This document shows positions 35,207 to 45,620 of a DNA stretch of 64,000 nt, one piece after another. Source of the stretch: Hypomyces perniciosus (lineage: Eukaryota > Ascomycota > Sordariomycetes > Hypocreales > Hypocreaceae); the NCBI GenBank assembly GCA_008477525.1, contig SPDT01000001.1:1-64000 (forward strand). The letters run 5' to 3'. A program made the position numbers and the translations under genes. The notes under the pieces were generated by a model. It worked only from the letters and a program-made list of their open reading frames with translations. It did no database searches and was not told the DNA's origin. The first letter of the stretch is position 1. Each line of letters begins with the position of its first letter.

Positions 35207-35855
35207 TCATCGCCCTGAAGCCACCTGCTCAGCATTCACTGGCTCCCTCTCCTCCGCACCAGGCCAATCCTCATTACTCTTCCCCCTCATGCCCTTCTCC
35301 ACGCCCTCTGGCAAGTCCCATCCATGCTGTCTCACCGGATCACCCCCGGCATTCGCTCCAACTCCAACCAAGCCAGTCTCCTCCTTCTTATGGCCATGCG
35401 GATGCCTCCGTTCGCCAGTATGCTTCTTACCCGGTAGCTGCGCCGCCACGTCCCGGCCTTCAAGGCCTTGTAACGGACAGCCAAAACCCGTGTACACGTC
35501 CGCCGATGTGGCGCCGGGAAAGTCTAGTGCTTCGGTCCGGCTGGATGGGTCCATATCCGGGTTGAGCGCCTGGCCGGGGATTTCGCTGATGGGGTTCGGC
35601 CGGAAGGAACTTTCGCGAGGCGCGGAGCCCGGTGGGTACGTTTTAAGGTGGGACTCCGGAGCCCGGTCGTTGCCGACTTTGATGCCGGGTTGGTGCTACA
35701 GGTAAACATGTTAGTAGAAGAAGCTATAAGACTTATTATTATTATTAAATAAAGGGTGTTTATCGTACACCACCCTTCATCATCGGCTCGGATGGAGGAA
35801 CTTTGGCGTGAAACTCGCCCGAGTAGTGCGCTGATTTCGTAGGCTTTGATGCCAT
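35207..35855 (-). CDS. Conserved fungal protein of unknown function, 191 aa
   Basis: Exon 1 (35,855-35,769) encodes MASKPTKSAHYSGEFHAKV ending MMKGG. The intron is 35,768-35,696 (GTACGA...CTGTAG, 73 bp). Exon 2 (35,695-35,207) continues HQPGIKVGNDRAPESHLKTY and PPGSAPRESSFRPNP. It then has the conserved core SRTEALDFPGATSADVYTG, a His/Lys-rich GKKHTGERRHPHGHKKEE, GLVGVGANAGGDPVR, and ends GAEEREPVNAEQVASGR. Phase 0 is kept across the intron and the frame is complete. The GATSADV(H/Y)TG motif followed by a charged Gly-rich tail recurs in many hydrophilic, disordered ascomycete proteins, some linked to stress or conidia. No catalytic motif is present. The plus-strand ORF over the same DNA is a shadow. 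Confidence 0.75.
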
Positions 35856-35859
35856 AGTG

Positions 35860-37840
35860 AATGATAATCGCTTTTTATGCAGCGCATTACAATTCAGGAT
35901 ATAGTTTCATATAAAAATGCGCAGCTCTCTACCTGAATATATATAGAGCTTGTTGGATAATATTATGTATTCATGAGCTCATGACGGCGTGCTGCTGTCG
36001 CCATGGTTGCATCATATCCTTGTCCTAGTTCATCTGCTGTGATGTAAGTGAACGTACGAAGTACTCCATAGTAATTCAGGGCGTCTCCAAACAGGGTTGT
36101 CCTCAGTAGCACAAGTCACAGACAACTGTTGAGAACCTTGATGATGTCAAACTTGAACTTGCCCTTTGGAGTCTAGGATCCCCAGTGTCTCTCCCAACTC
36201 CCTTCATGTTGTGCATCACGGATTTCATCGAGACGTCTCTTTGTCTCAGACACTTCACATGTTCTCCCATCTCCCGAACAAGACAAATACCTACCTAATT
36301 TGCCATATTATTATTAATATCTCCACAGATTACGAAGTCAAAGGTGTGCGATTCGCTGTCATGCGCAGCAACATGCGGTCCAGACCCTGCCTTGCATCAC
36401 CACCTGGACATTGATGCTCAATAGTCAACCAAATCTGAACCCCTGCCATCACGAACCTACCTGCAAGTCACAAAAGAAAACTTTCTCACATATCAGACGC
36501 GCCACTCCGACAAAAGCTGACCTTGGCGAGTATTGTCACTGGCTCCCCCTTGCATTACGGACTTTTCACGCTGTCTCACCTATCTGTCAGGCTGCTGCTG
36601 TCTTAAACACGAGCAATTAACCGGAACCATACATACTTGAGCATGCAATAACCCGCACATATACTTTGTACTACGAAGTACTCAATATATGGAAAACGCA
36701 ACGTAGCAATAAATACATCCCAACACTATGTGGGCATGCTGATTAATTGCTGACCCGGCTTTGGATCCCAAGTCCCGAAAGCACGGAAGCAAATTCTGAG
36801 CGCCCACACCCCAAGGGGAAAAAAGAAAGCAATCACCCCTGTCATATCACACCCCTTGGTTGGACCCTGAATTTTTTCCCCTTGTTTTTTTGTGTCTCAG
36901 CTGGACATCCTTTTTGAGCTCCTTGCAGGAGAGAGACTCTCGTATATGGACCAGTCGTATCGCATCTTTATATGTCAACACATTTCAAGTGCAGACGGGA
37001 CACAGAGGCATTCACATGATAGTTGGTGGTGTTGTATCTGTACGTATCTGTATGTATTTGGCTCTAATTGCCGATGATCTCCGAGGTATGCCTGATATTA
37101 AGGTCTGCGGATTAATGGGAAGATTTCTCTTTTCACAACGCAAACCCTCGTCCATCCTCCCTGTGGAAGATGCCGTGTACTTTGCAGAGGGGGAATTGGC
37201 CGCGATATAATCCTCACTTGCAGTAGACGCCATAAAGAGACAGACGTAGTAAGTAGTAGTAACTCCTTGACCATTAAATACATTTGAGGTAGCTCAAAAT
37301 CTGTAAATATCCAATAAACTGCCCTGGGGTATTTTTAAATGACATTTCTGGGCCTATATATCCGTAGCCAAGGACCAAAGTCTGTTGTGTTGCGATCAAA
37401 TGGCCCTATCAATAACACCGCCTTCTAAGTAAAGTCGTAAACCATTAAGCTCTCCCAACCATCTCGGGCCTCCTTGAGCAGAATAACCATCTCATCATCG
37501 AATCCTACCCAGTTCTTTTTATCTTTAGGGTCTAAAAGCAGAGGCGAGGATCGGCCGCTTTTGCCGTCTGGCCCAGCGTTGTTATCACGATCACCACTCT
37601 GCCGCGGTTTCACTTCGACGCTGGTACCGCTTACGCGGCCTTCCAACTCCTATACTCGGATCTTGTCTACGCGTACTGACATTTACTGCTTTGCCTCTTA
37701 GGGTGATATCCGCGTCTAATATGCCTGACGTATGCCCCTATAGTCGTATACTTTTAGAAATTTTAAGCGATATAGGTGTAGAGGTGTAAAGGTGCAGTAT
37801 TAATGTGTTATTGGGCAAGGTAGCGAGTAAGTACGGGTAA
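35860..37840. other. Intergenic, no gene recognised
   Basis: No convincing gene. A minus-strand frame at 37,646-37,425 includes DPKDKKNWVGFDDEMVILLK, faintly like a SANT/Myb-type segment. The plus-strand frame at 36,860-37,210 has no recognisable domain. Confidence 0.4.
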
Positions 37841-37889
37841 CTGTAGCAAAGCTTGGCCAGGCCATTATAATTAGACTTCTGCATATATA

Positions 37890-38815
37890 CGGGCAACCTA
37901 GGTTATTGGAGCGAGGATATTGGTGAGGAGGATGAGGACGAGGAAGAGGATGCCAAGCCCTGAGTCTTTGTGGGGAGTGTGTAGGCGACGCGAGAAGTGA
38001 CGATATCAGGCTTAGAGTTGCCGGAGCGTCTAATATCGAAGTCTTGAATGCCGAGAGACCAGCCCGACAGTATCAAAAGCTTAGGCGATTAAGGCGATAG
38101 TCGAGGTCGCTATTCTGCGTATTGATAATGCGAGGGGAACTCGCGAATAATGCGATTTTAGTGATGTTAATAGATGTGGGTCAGGTAGTATCGTCATCCC
38201 CTAATCGTTATCGCCCTCGTCGGCTAGGGCGCCCAAAGCCAGGGACTGGGTTTCAGAGTCGGTGGTCGAATTGTCCGGCTCTGTAATTGGGGGCTTGAAT
38301 GTGTGTAGAGAGATGAAGCCCAGTTCCGCTGCCGTTAGCATGTAGGGATATGAGTATGCCATGGAGACGAGCCTCCCCAAGAAGCTCCTATCCTGCCGAT
38401 ACAGGATGCCAATTTCCCTTCAAGCCATATCCGGCCTCTAAATCCCAAATGTGCCGTCTTCGAAACCAAGAGCGATGCCTAAGATGCCCGCCGACAATCT
38501 CTGGCTATCTAGTGCTAGAGACGTCGGCTTTAGGTACAGGCCATCGTCTGTATGGATGTCGCTTTGAGCGATGGGCCTTTGCGTCCGCAAATCCTATGCC
38601 CGTAGCCTTGACTGCAGATTGACCGTAACAGCAAGCCCGTTAACAACCTTGACCAATGTCTGGCGTTCCCTCTTCGACATGCGGCTCTCGGAGTCGGAGT
38701 CGCTGACTGGAAGCTCGTTGACAGCGCATTGGCCATGCGCCCAGTTATGCTGCAGCTTGTACTGCTTCTTCCAGTCGACGGCATCGATCAGGTGAAGATG
38801 CTCGTGGCCTCGTCG
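37890..38815 (-). pseudogene. F-box/WD-like protein relic
   Basis: The minus strand from 38,815 reads HLIDAVDWKKQYKLQHNWAH and CAVNELPVSDSD, RQTLVKVVNGLAVTVN, then a TAG where a Trp is expected, DLRTQRPIAQSD, DDGLYLKPTSLALDSQ, LGIALGFEDGTFGI, another TAG, and MAYSYPYMLTAAELGF. A later frame near 38,150 has ALSIRRIATSTIALIA. This is the pattern of fungal F-box proteins with degenerate WD repeats (W-K..Y..Q.NW, then GF.DG..GIW blades). F-box proteins are substrate adaptors of SCF ubiquitin ligases; the F-box itself is missing here because the relic is cut at its left edge by the transcription-factor fragment. Confidence 0.6.
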
Positions 38816-39560
38816 AAGCCATTAACCTCGAACTCGCGCGGGATGTCGATATCGCATTCGGGGATGGCCGAGGCGCGGCCCAATCGCAAGACAAGGCCTT
38901 TATCTATGGTATACACATACCAGAAGAGAATCTTCTTTCGCTGAGCAATGAGAGGGGGGTCGTGACGGAGGGTCTCGGCACGATGATATCCGCCTATTTG
39001 ACAGAGGCAGGCTGCCATGCTGGCGAGGTGTGAGGCAACCGATGGCCTAGAGACATCAACGGCGTAGAGAGACTATTGACCTCTATCAGCAAGACAACAC
39101 TCGCCAGCATGAACTCCACGTGTTGACAAGGAGGGAAACTTACCCCAAGGAGAAGAGCCTGAACGTTTTCGATCTTTGGAGATAGGAACAGGGGGAAGTT
39201 GGCGAGAGTGGTTTCGAGATTGATTGGACAGCCTTGCGAATCGATTGGTTCTGGGCACAAGCGATGGATGGTCAATATACGAGTACATACTTTTTGTGAA
39301 GAAAAAACAGTTGTGACGTGTCGCAAGGTCACATTTGACTTGGGCGCAAGTGTCCTTGGCAATCCTTGGGTTTTGGCATGAAAAGAAGAAATTCTCAGTG
39401 TCTGGGGTTGAGAGAAGAGCAAAGCGGCTCGTTACTATTTCTCTACGTCGTTTATATTCGGCAATTCGTTGACTTCCTATGAAATCATCTTCGCTTGCCC
39501 CAATACAATAGCACTGTGTTTCTCTTTCCGGATCCAAACCACAAGGCAAAGCACCTCACC
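38816..39560 (-). pseudogene. Fungal-specific transcription factor domain, fragment
   Basis: On the minus strand one reads CPINLETTLANFPLFLSPKI and ENVQALLLG. An intron (GTAAGT...CAATAG, about 39,145-39,070) follows. Then come SLYAVDVSRPSVASHLASM, AACLCQIGGYHRAETLRHD, QRKKILFWYVYTIDKGLVLR and LGRASAIPECDIDIP, the signature of the fungal transcription-factor middle-homology region. The frame ends at about 38,816, where unrelated F-box/WD-like sequence starts. No Zn2Cys6 domain was found upstream. Only the central part of a regulator is left. Confidence 0.75.
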
Positions 39561-39590
39561 TCCAATCAACCCTCGGCAATTCTAACGAAC

Positions 39591-39959
39591 ATGACGCCAA
39601 GTCTCAAGACGCCGTGGACGCCATCTCATTACCGGCAAGCGGTGCTCGCGATCGCAAAGCGTTATATAAGCGAACTGGTCAGGAAAACAAACTTCTACTA
39701 CCCTTCTGATGCCAGCAAACCCGCCCGGATGATTGCGGCAGGTGCCGGCCACCATCCTCGCATGCTCCTCACAGCCTATGCCATCGACAAGGGTATGCTG
39801 GCACGGTTGCAGCCAGAGCTGCTCGAGATGTACCGCCGGCTGTCTACGTTATGGCAGGATTGGAACTGGGATTACTACTTCCAGGGCCACCCTATAGAGC
39901 CACGAGTCGAGACTAGAGCAGCATCCACTCCTACGTCACCTCCTCTTAGCAGCAGATAG
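39591..39959 (+). CDS. Uncharacterised 122-aa ORF next to LINE RNase H
   Basis: An ATG-to-stop frame with MTPSLKTPWTPSHYRQAVLA, IAKRYISELVRKTNFYY, ARMIAAGAGHHPRMLLTAYA and RLSTLWQDWNWDYYFQG. It is helical and basic with many aromatic residues. It lies 108 bp upstream of the RNase H frame on the same strand. It may belong to the same element or be an unrelated tail exon. Confidence 0.35.
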   Translation: MTPSLKTPWTPSHYRQAVLAIAKRYISELVRKTNFYYPSDASKPARMIAAGAGHHPRMLLTAYAIDKGMLARLQPELLEMYRRLSTLWQDWNWDYYFQGHPIEPRVETRAASTPTSPPLSSR

Positions 39960-40066
39960 GAGAAGAGACCAGCCAGACTTGTCGGCAGGTCCATCCGACC
40001 TACTCTCTTCGCCCATAAGCCCCGTTCGTCAGAGCCGGCCCGAGCTTTGAGAGACTCGGGAAGGAG

Positions 40067-40850
40067 ATGGCCACGCGGAAGCACCTTGAACTGATAGACT
40101 TGATGCCAACCTCGGCAATCGCGGCTTACTCAGACGGCTCTCAACTCAACGGGAAAACAGGATGGGGAGCAGCAGTATACTATAGAGCTAAAGTCCACAA
40201 GAACTGCGGGCTACTTGCCAACGTAGAGGTCTACGACGTAGAAGCCGTGGGGGCTGCTGAGGCGATCAGAACAGCAGCCGGACTCGCAAGGAACGACCCC
40301 AGAATTAGCGAAATACACGTCTTTCTTGACAACGCGTCAGTAGTCAAAGGCCTACAGGGCGAAGCCCCAGCCTCGTCACAAGGAGAATTCATGCGGTTCC
40401 AACGCATAGCCGAAGAAATACACCCCTGCAAGGTGTTCGTTTCCTGGGTACCAGGCCACAAGGACATACGAGGCAATGAAATGGCGGATGAGCTGGCGAA
40501 AGAAGGGACAGCTCTCGACCCCCCTCCCCAGAGCTGGAGCACTCTAGCATACATCAAACGCTGGGCAAAAGCGGAAAGAGCCACTCTCCAAGAGAAATAC
40601 TGGGAGGCAAACGCCCCGGAAAGCTACCAACCGTGGGACCTAGGAGCACCACCGAATCCCCCGAAACTAAAACTCCCCCGAAACTAAAACTCCCCCGATC
40701 CATCCTACACAGGCTGCTAGCAGAGAGGTCTGGTCATGGAGACTTCCAAAGCTACCACGACCGGTTTGGCCACGACACATAATTCCACTGCAAATGCGGC
40801 TCCCCCAAGGAGATCCCATGGTGCTGCACACGCCTCGACCTAGTATCTAA
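40067..40850 (+). mobile_element. LINE (Tad1-like) RNase H fragment
   Basis: The frame at 40,067-40,687 encodes a good RNase H domain: AAYSDGSQLNGKTGWGAAVY (first Asp), VEAVGAAEAIRTAAGL (Glu), IHVFLDNASVVKGL (Asp), and WVPGHKDIRGNEMADELAKE (His/Asp). All four acidic positions are kept. The C-terminal part is then displaced by a 17-bp tandem duplication and continues in another frame as RSILHRLLAERSGHGDFQSY and FHCKCGSPKE, the LINE zinc motif, also with a stop. No reverse transcriptase lies upstream. It is a different LINE family member from the 23.4-24.9-kb copy, judging by sequence. Confidence 0.8.
40661..40694 (+). repeat. 17-bp direct tandem duplication
   Basis: CCGAAACTAAAACTCCC occurs twice in a row. 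Removing one unit would join the RNase H frame to the downstream HRLLAER frame. Confidence 0.9.
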
Positions 40851-41439
40851 CGGAACTGGCAGCACCAAACTACCACTACGCTTGGACAAGATCTATGACC
40901 CGTGCATCACAGAGGATGTGCTTGAATTGACCATATAATCAGCTATTTACATGATGAAGAGAAAGGGTCCTGGTGGGAAGAACAAGGGGTCTCCTGACGT
41001 GTCTCTGCCGTCGTTCAACATCAATACCTGGTTACTCTGCCCAAATTTGGTGCCCTGATGCTACTGTGACGAAACACTCATTTGCTTGCCATGCGGTAAC
41101 GTCATGTCATCTCGAGTATGACATTATCTCTTCGTAATCCACGTACTTCATTAAAAAACTACCCCATGGTATCTCTCAACAATGACGTGTATGGTCATCT
41201 TCTCTTGCAATACACGTACTTTTTTTTAAAGTTCTATGATGTTGCAGGTTAAGCCGAGGTGCTGATGCTTGTTGTGTTGAACCACCAGGCTAAAAAAGAT
41301 GCGTTATGAGATACGCCCAAATGCCTTATAACGCAGCCCTGTTCAACACCTTGAACAGAGTTCTTCCATAGATGTTTACTTCGCATACGCCCAATAAGCC
41401 TATCGATATACATGCACCTTTCAAAATCGCAATATTACC
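40851..41439. other. Intergenic, upstream of the SDR gene
   Basis: No gene was recognised. The 300 bp before the SDR start hold no TATA box I would defend. Confidence 0.4.
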
Positions 41440-42497
41440 ATGTCAGGCCGCAAGGGACAATTCCAGCCGCCCCAGGAACCGCAGACTCAAGACCAGCCAG
41501 GGTAAGTATTTCATTTCAAGACCAAAAAATCGCATCGACGTATCACGCCTGACCTTCTAAAGATTCGAAAAGCATTTGCAGCCGACTAGTGAGGCAACGA
41601 AGCTTGAAGGCAAAGATCAGTTCCATGAGTACAGAGCAGCCAACAGACTGAACGGCACGAAGGCCCTCATCACAGGTGGAGAGTTTGTAACCTTCCCGTT
41701 AACGTCCGTTGTTTGCTTACTGATGGTCCGTTTATAGCTCTGGCATTGGAAGATCTGTTGCAGTCCTCTTCGCCCGAGAAGGAGCAGATGTGACTATTGT
41801 ATATCTCCCGGAAGAACAGCGTGATGCCGAACAAACCAAGAAGATGGTCAATAATGAGGGCAGAGAGTGCCTACTGGTTGCAGGCAACTTGATGGATAAC
41901 GAGACATGCCAACAGGCAGTCAAGAAACATGTCGACAAGTTTGGCAAGATACACGTCCTTGTGAACAATGCCTCGAAGCAGCTGCTGTGCGACGACTTCA
42001 AGGAAATCAACCTTGATGATGTTGAGAGCACCTTCCGCAGCAACATTCTGCAGATGTTTGCCATGACGAAGTATGCGCTTCAGCATATGGAGAAAGGCGG
42101 CTCGTAAGTGCCGACATATGTCGGCTAGTCACATTTTACACTATCGCTGACCCTGTGCAGCATCATCAACACGACGTCTACAGTTGCTTTTAGGGGAGCG
42201 GCTGGCTTGGTCGACTATGCCTCCACTAAAGGTGCCATCACATCATTTACACAGTCCTTGGGGAAACAGCTGGTATCTAAGGGTGTCAGAGTCAATGCAG
42301 TCGCGCCAGGCCCCGTGCACACTCCTATTCAGCCAGCTTCCAGACCGGCGGAGCAGATGGAACGCTTTGGGGAGAAGTCGCAGTTGGGCCGTCCCGGACA
42401 ACCCAGCGAAGTTGCGCCTAGCTTCGTGTTCCTCGCCTCAAAGGATGCCGAATTATACTACGGGCAGGTGCTGCATGCCTATCCCCTCGGTGATTGA
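41440..42497 (+). CDS. Short-chain dehydrogenase/reductase, 294 aa, intact
   Basis: This is an NAD(P)-dependent oxidoreductase of the classical SDR type with an N-terminal extension, like bacterial YghA/YhdF-type enzymes. There are four exons: 41,440-41,501, 41,563-41,682, 41,738-42,103 and 42,161-42,497. All introns are GT-AG (55-61 bp) and all phases match. The start MSGRKGQFQPPQEPQTQDQP is typical of the extended group. Cofactor motif ITGGDSGIGRSVAVLFAR (TGxxxGIG) is followed by VNNAS, the catalytic Ser in IINTTSTVAF and YASTKGA (YxxxK). The C-terminus has VAPGPVHTPI and YYGQVLHAYPLGD. All key residues are present. Substrate is not predictable; family members often act on aldehydes or ketones under stress. 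Some 800 bp downstream lies a hemerythrin relic. Confidence 0.92.
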
Positions 42498-43293
42498 AGG
42501 GCACTACGCAGTGTGCATGCACTTGAAGAGCCATGACTGGTGTTGGGTAAAGGTGCCTGAATCAGGATCTCGGGGTTGCGTTATGCTGGCTGTAGGTTAG
42601 CTGCTATCGGATAATGCAGTGATGTGGAATAAAGTCGGAGCAAACACCACGTTATAAATCCAGTCAATCTTCCGTCAAGTTACACCTTAATACGTTATGT
42701 TACGACAGGCGCTTTGGCTCTCATATCACGTCACTAATTCAAAACACATGTAGGACTAAAACAAGAGGCGGGAGTAGATCACTGGCTCCGGTCTACAGTC
42801 TAGAGTTCCTTCTGTACTCTTGTCTCCCTTAAAGTCTACGAACCAGGAAAATTTGACGAAACGATATCTCAGGGAATTTTGGTGAGTGGCTCTAACTATG
42901 CTAGCGGGAAGCTTTGCGTGTCCTAATAGCATTAACGTGGCAAGTCGCGCGCCATGACGACTCCTATGACTAATAGCATCGTCCACATTACGCATTAGAA
43001 AATGAGCTGCTTATAAAATGGTGAATGAGAGGTGCAGCTAAATACGGGCATGTTGGCTTGGTCAAAACGTATCAACAGCCGAGTGCCGGCCGCGAAAGAC
43101 ACCCATAACATCACGCATCATACCATCGTAGACTTGATGCATCTCGCAGTTTAGATACGACTCTTGTTCCACTTAAAGTCTTGAATACATTTCTATGCCC
43201 CGCATTTCAGCAGACATCTTCTATCCGCCAAAGTCTCTCTCCTGCACATCCCTCTAACCCATCACCTGCACACTGCCTTGGTTAGTGGTGCTT
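42498..43293. other. Intergenic, no gene recognised
   Basis: Only short frames without recognisable domains. Confidence 0.4.
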
Positions 43294-43437
43294 CAGATCA
43301 ATAGTAACGATGCAGACGAGCAGACTCGTTACCAGAACCAGTTCATCTGGGAGCTAGCACGTCATTCTGTTGCGGGACTGCTTGCCGCACCACTGGATAA
43401 GCTGCGGGATGCATTCAACAAATTCCCCAAAGAGTAA
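43294..43437 (+). pseudogene. Hemerythrin relic with large internal deletion
   Basis: An open frame reads NDADEQTRYQNQFIWELARH and then SV, matching helix 2 of the fungal HHE hemerythrin, and passes directly into GLLAAPLDKLRDAFNKFPKE and a stop, which is the family's C-terminus. About 110 residues, including the HxxxE and later metal-ligand helices, are missing. The equivalent blocks in the hemerythrin at 55.6-56.2 kb are RFGNQFTWELARHSVGEE and VMGLLTAPIDHVADIFRKF. This is a paralogous remnant, not a copy of that gene, because the sequences differ throughout. Confidence 0.75.
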
Positions 43438-43947
43438 GCAGTCCATAGTAGTACAGAATAGACCTATCCAGCCGATGCACAATGTGCCAACGGATTGCTA
43501 GTGATTCCGTAAACAATGACAAGCTTCAACAGTCTTTCTCTTTGCATGTCATATCACTGCTTGGGCCAGTTACATGTACACGCTTGCCCAGACTCGGGGT
43601 TTTGATACGGCGGATTTCAAATGTTTTCCCAGATCCATTACTTGCATGCATGTAAAATTGCGTGGCATGTGTAATCAATTCATAACACAGTTGCATTTGG
43701 AAAAGGCGACGTCATCGTGCCTTGACATTCCAAGCTACTGTCGGCCGACGAGAGGAACTCGGGATGTGGAAAGGCAGTACGGTATTCCATAGGCGCCTTT
43801 AACGCATGCTATAGATGTAAAATCCTGTGCTTTTAGCAATCGAGCCTACTTCGGTACCTTTCAACAGCATCGTAGCATGGACGTCGGACACCCGGGTGGC
43901 ATCAGTTGGCATGCCTGCGTATCTACTAAATGAAAGCCAAAATGAAC

Positions 43948-44965
43948 AACTCTCCCCTATAAAATTCCTCCACGCTAGCAGCAATTATGGCTTATTAATG
44001 TAGCGGGGTATTTTTACAGGTCTACTAGTCTATCTCCCCACTAGGGCTTATCGGGTCCTAACAGCACACAAAGAGGAAGGAATTCAGAGAGCTTCACCTT
44101 CCTCAGAGCTGGCCACAAATTCTACACAGCTCTACTACCAACACATTACCTCATAAGAGGCAACAGCCAACACACTACCTCACAAAAGGCCCCAAAAACA
44201 CATCACCTCGCAAAAGGTCCCAACACTCTACCTCACAGAGGCACTACTATTATCTCGCAAAAGGCACAGCCAATACATCATCTCACAAGAGACACATCAC
44301 CTCAGAGGCATCACCAACACATCGCCTCGCAAGAGGCGGCCCTACAGGCCCGGGCCTACCCCAAATATCAATCACAGATCAACAGTATGAGGGCTCATTT
44401 GAAGGATGCATAAAATGATAGAATTCGACACTCTTGCTGATCCCAAGTTAGGTGGGAAAAGCTGCTGTTTAAATACATGAAATTGCTGACCATCCAGGTT
44501 CTCACTAACTATCCAGGTCTTTATAGGCTAATTAGGAATACAGGAATATGCCGTGATGGATTTATCCGTTACTGAAGTTGACACCAAACAATATACAGCT
44601 GTATTACTAACATTCACATCGCAAGAGGCCCCGACAATACGTTTCCTCGAGGAAATAAACTTAGATTTTCCCCTCTAGGATTTTTTATCCTAATACCCAA
44701 AGAAATACAACTTTCCTTTATTCAGCGACATACTATAAACGGCTATAAGGTCAACACCTCTAGCTATTCTCTAATAGCTTACTGGCTAATTAGGCCAGTC
44801 TTAAATTAACAAGACTATATAGAGGTGGCCCAATATCCTATATAATAAAGACCTTACTGCCTCCAGCCAACCAAATGCCCAGATAAGGCGCCTCCCCTAT
44901 AACTAGCTAGCTAGATATAGTCAAGGTCGTAAATAATAACATCAACAACAACAGCCAGTCTTTGC
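43948..44965 (+). repeat. Palindrome-array repeat, copy B (RIP-like, with nested insertion)
   Basis: It begins AACTCTCCCCTATAAAATTC and follows copies A and C closely, but many G positions of C are A here, for example CACATCACCTCGCAAAAGG against GCGTCGCCTCGCGAGAGG. The palindromic units are therefore weakened. Colinearity stops at about 44,345, resumes at about 44,605 (CACATCGCAAGAGGCCCCGAC) and runs to AATAATAACATCAACAACAACAG near 44,965. Confidence 0.75.
44358..44600 (+). repeat. Insertion nested in repeat copy B
   Basis: It interrupts copy B and contains the GATCAACAGTATGAG, GATAGAATTCGA and GGAAAAGCTGCTG blocks found at 14,805-14,932. Its exact ends are not certain. Confidence 0.5.
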
Positions 44966-45143
44966 AATACCATATGCCAAAGACAACAAATAGACAGGTC
45001 AGTCTATAGACAAATAGCCTTATCCGGATTGCGGCGAGCATAAAAAGAAGATAAAGGCCGAGATACAACCTCTATGGAGCGCCATGTCGGTCGCAATTAC
45101 AAGAGTTAAAATGCTGGGCGTTCAGAGCAACTAGTTCTGCAGG

Positions 45144-45620
45144 ATGCAATTATGTAACTCCAGGAAATGTTTGTCCAACAAAATTGCGCCTTATTATTTT
45201 GCCCTCGCAAGCCTTTTTTCTTGGCTTTTATTGGCAGGCTTTCTGATATCCCCGCCTACATACGCTTCTGTGCAGCAGTCAAACGCTCTTGACAACACCG
45301 GAAAGGTCGGAAAATTTATCATAAGTGCTGTACGCAACTTTCCTTTGATTTATGTTGCTTCTTTCGCTTGCTTGGGAGCAATAGCGGGCCTGGGGTGGCT
45401 TTGGCATAAATAGTACTATAACTATATTTGGATCAACCGTTACACAATAGTGTAAGCCGATTTGTTTCCCTCAGAGGATTCTATCTGACAATTGCTAAGC
45501 CCTACGTTGACGCATTCGGCGTTGGGGTTAGGCTCGGCACTTCTCAATATTCATAGCATGCAAGGCGGGCAATGGTCGATAACTGCGATCATCACTGTGA
45601 GTGCCGTCGGGGCATGCAAA
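45144..45620 (+). pseudogene. Fungal membrane protein relic
   Basis: The open part (45,144-45,413) has two hydrophobic segments, YYFALASLFSWLLLAGFLIS and IYVASFACLGAIAGLGWLW, separated by a hydrophilic loop. This matches the N-terminal layout of a conserved multi-pass ascomycete membrane protein family of unknown function. After a stop, the blocks NYIWI and MQGGQWSITAIITVSAVG (about 45,560-45,610) match its later part, with a deletion between. The protein cannot be full length. Confidence 0.5.

Noticed and set aside
35145..35705. 186-aa plus-strand ORF
   Set aside because: It is antisense to the well-supported two-exon minus-strand gene (35,207-35,855) and has a composition typical of a shadow frame.
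36860..37210. 116-aa plus-strand ORF
   Set aside because: No recognisable domain, and opposite-strand frames of similar length overlap it.
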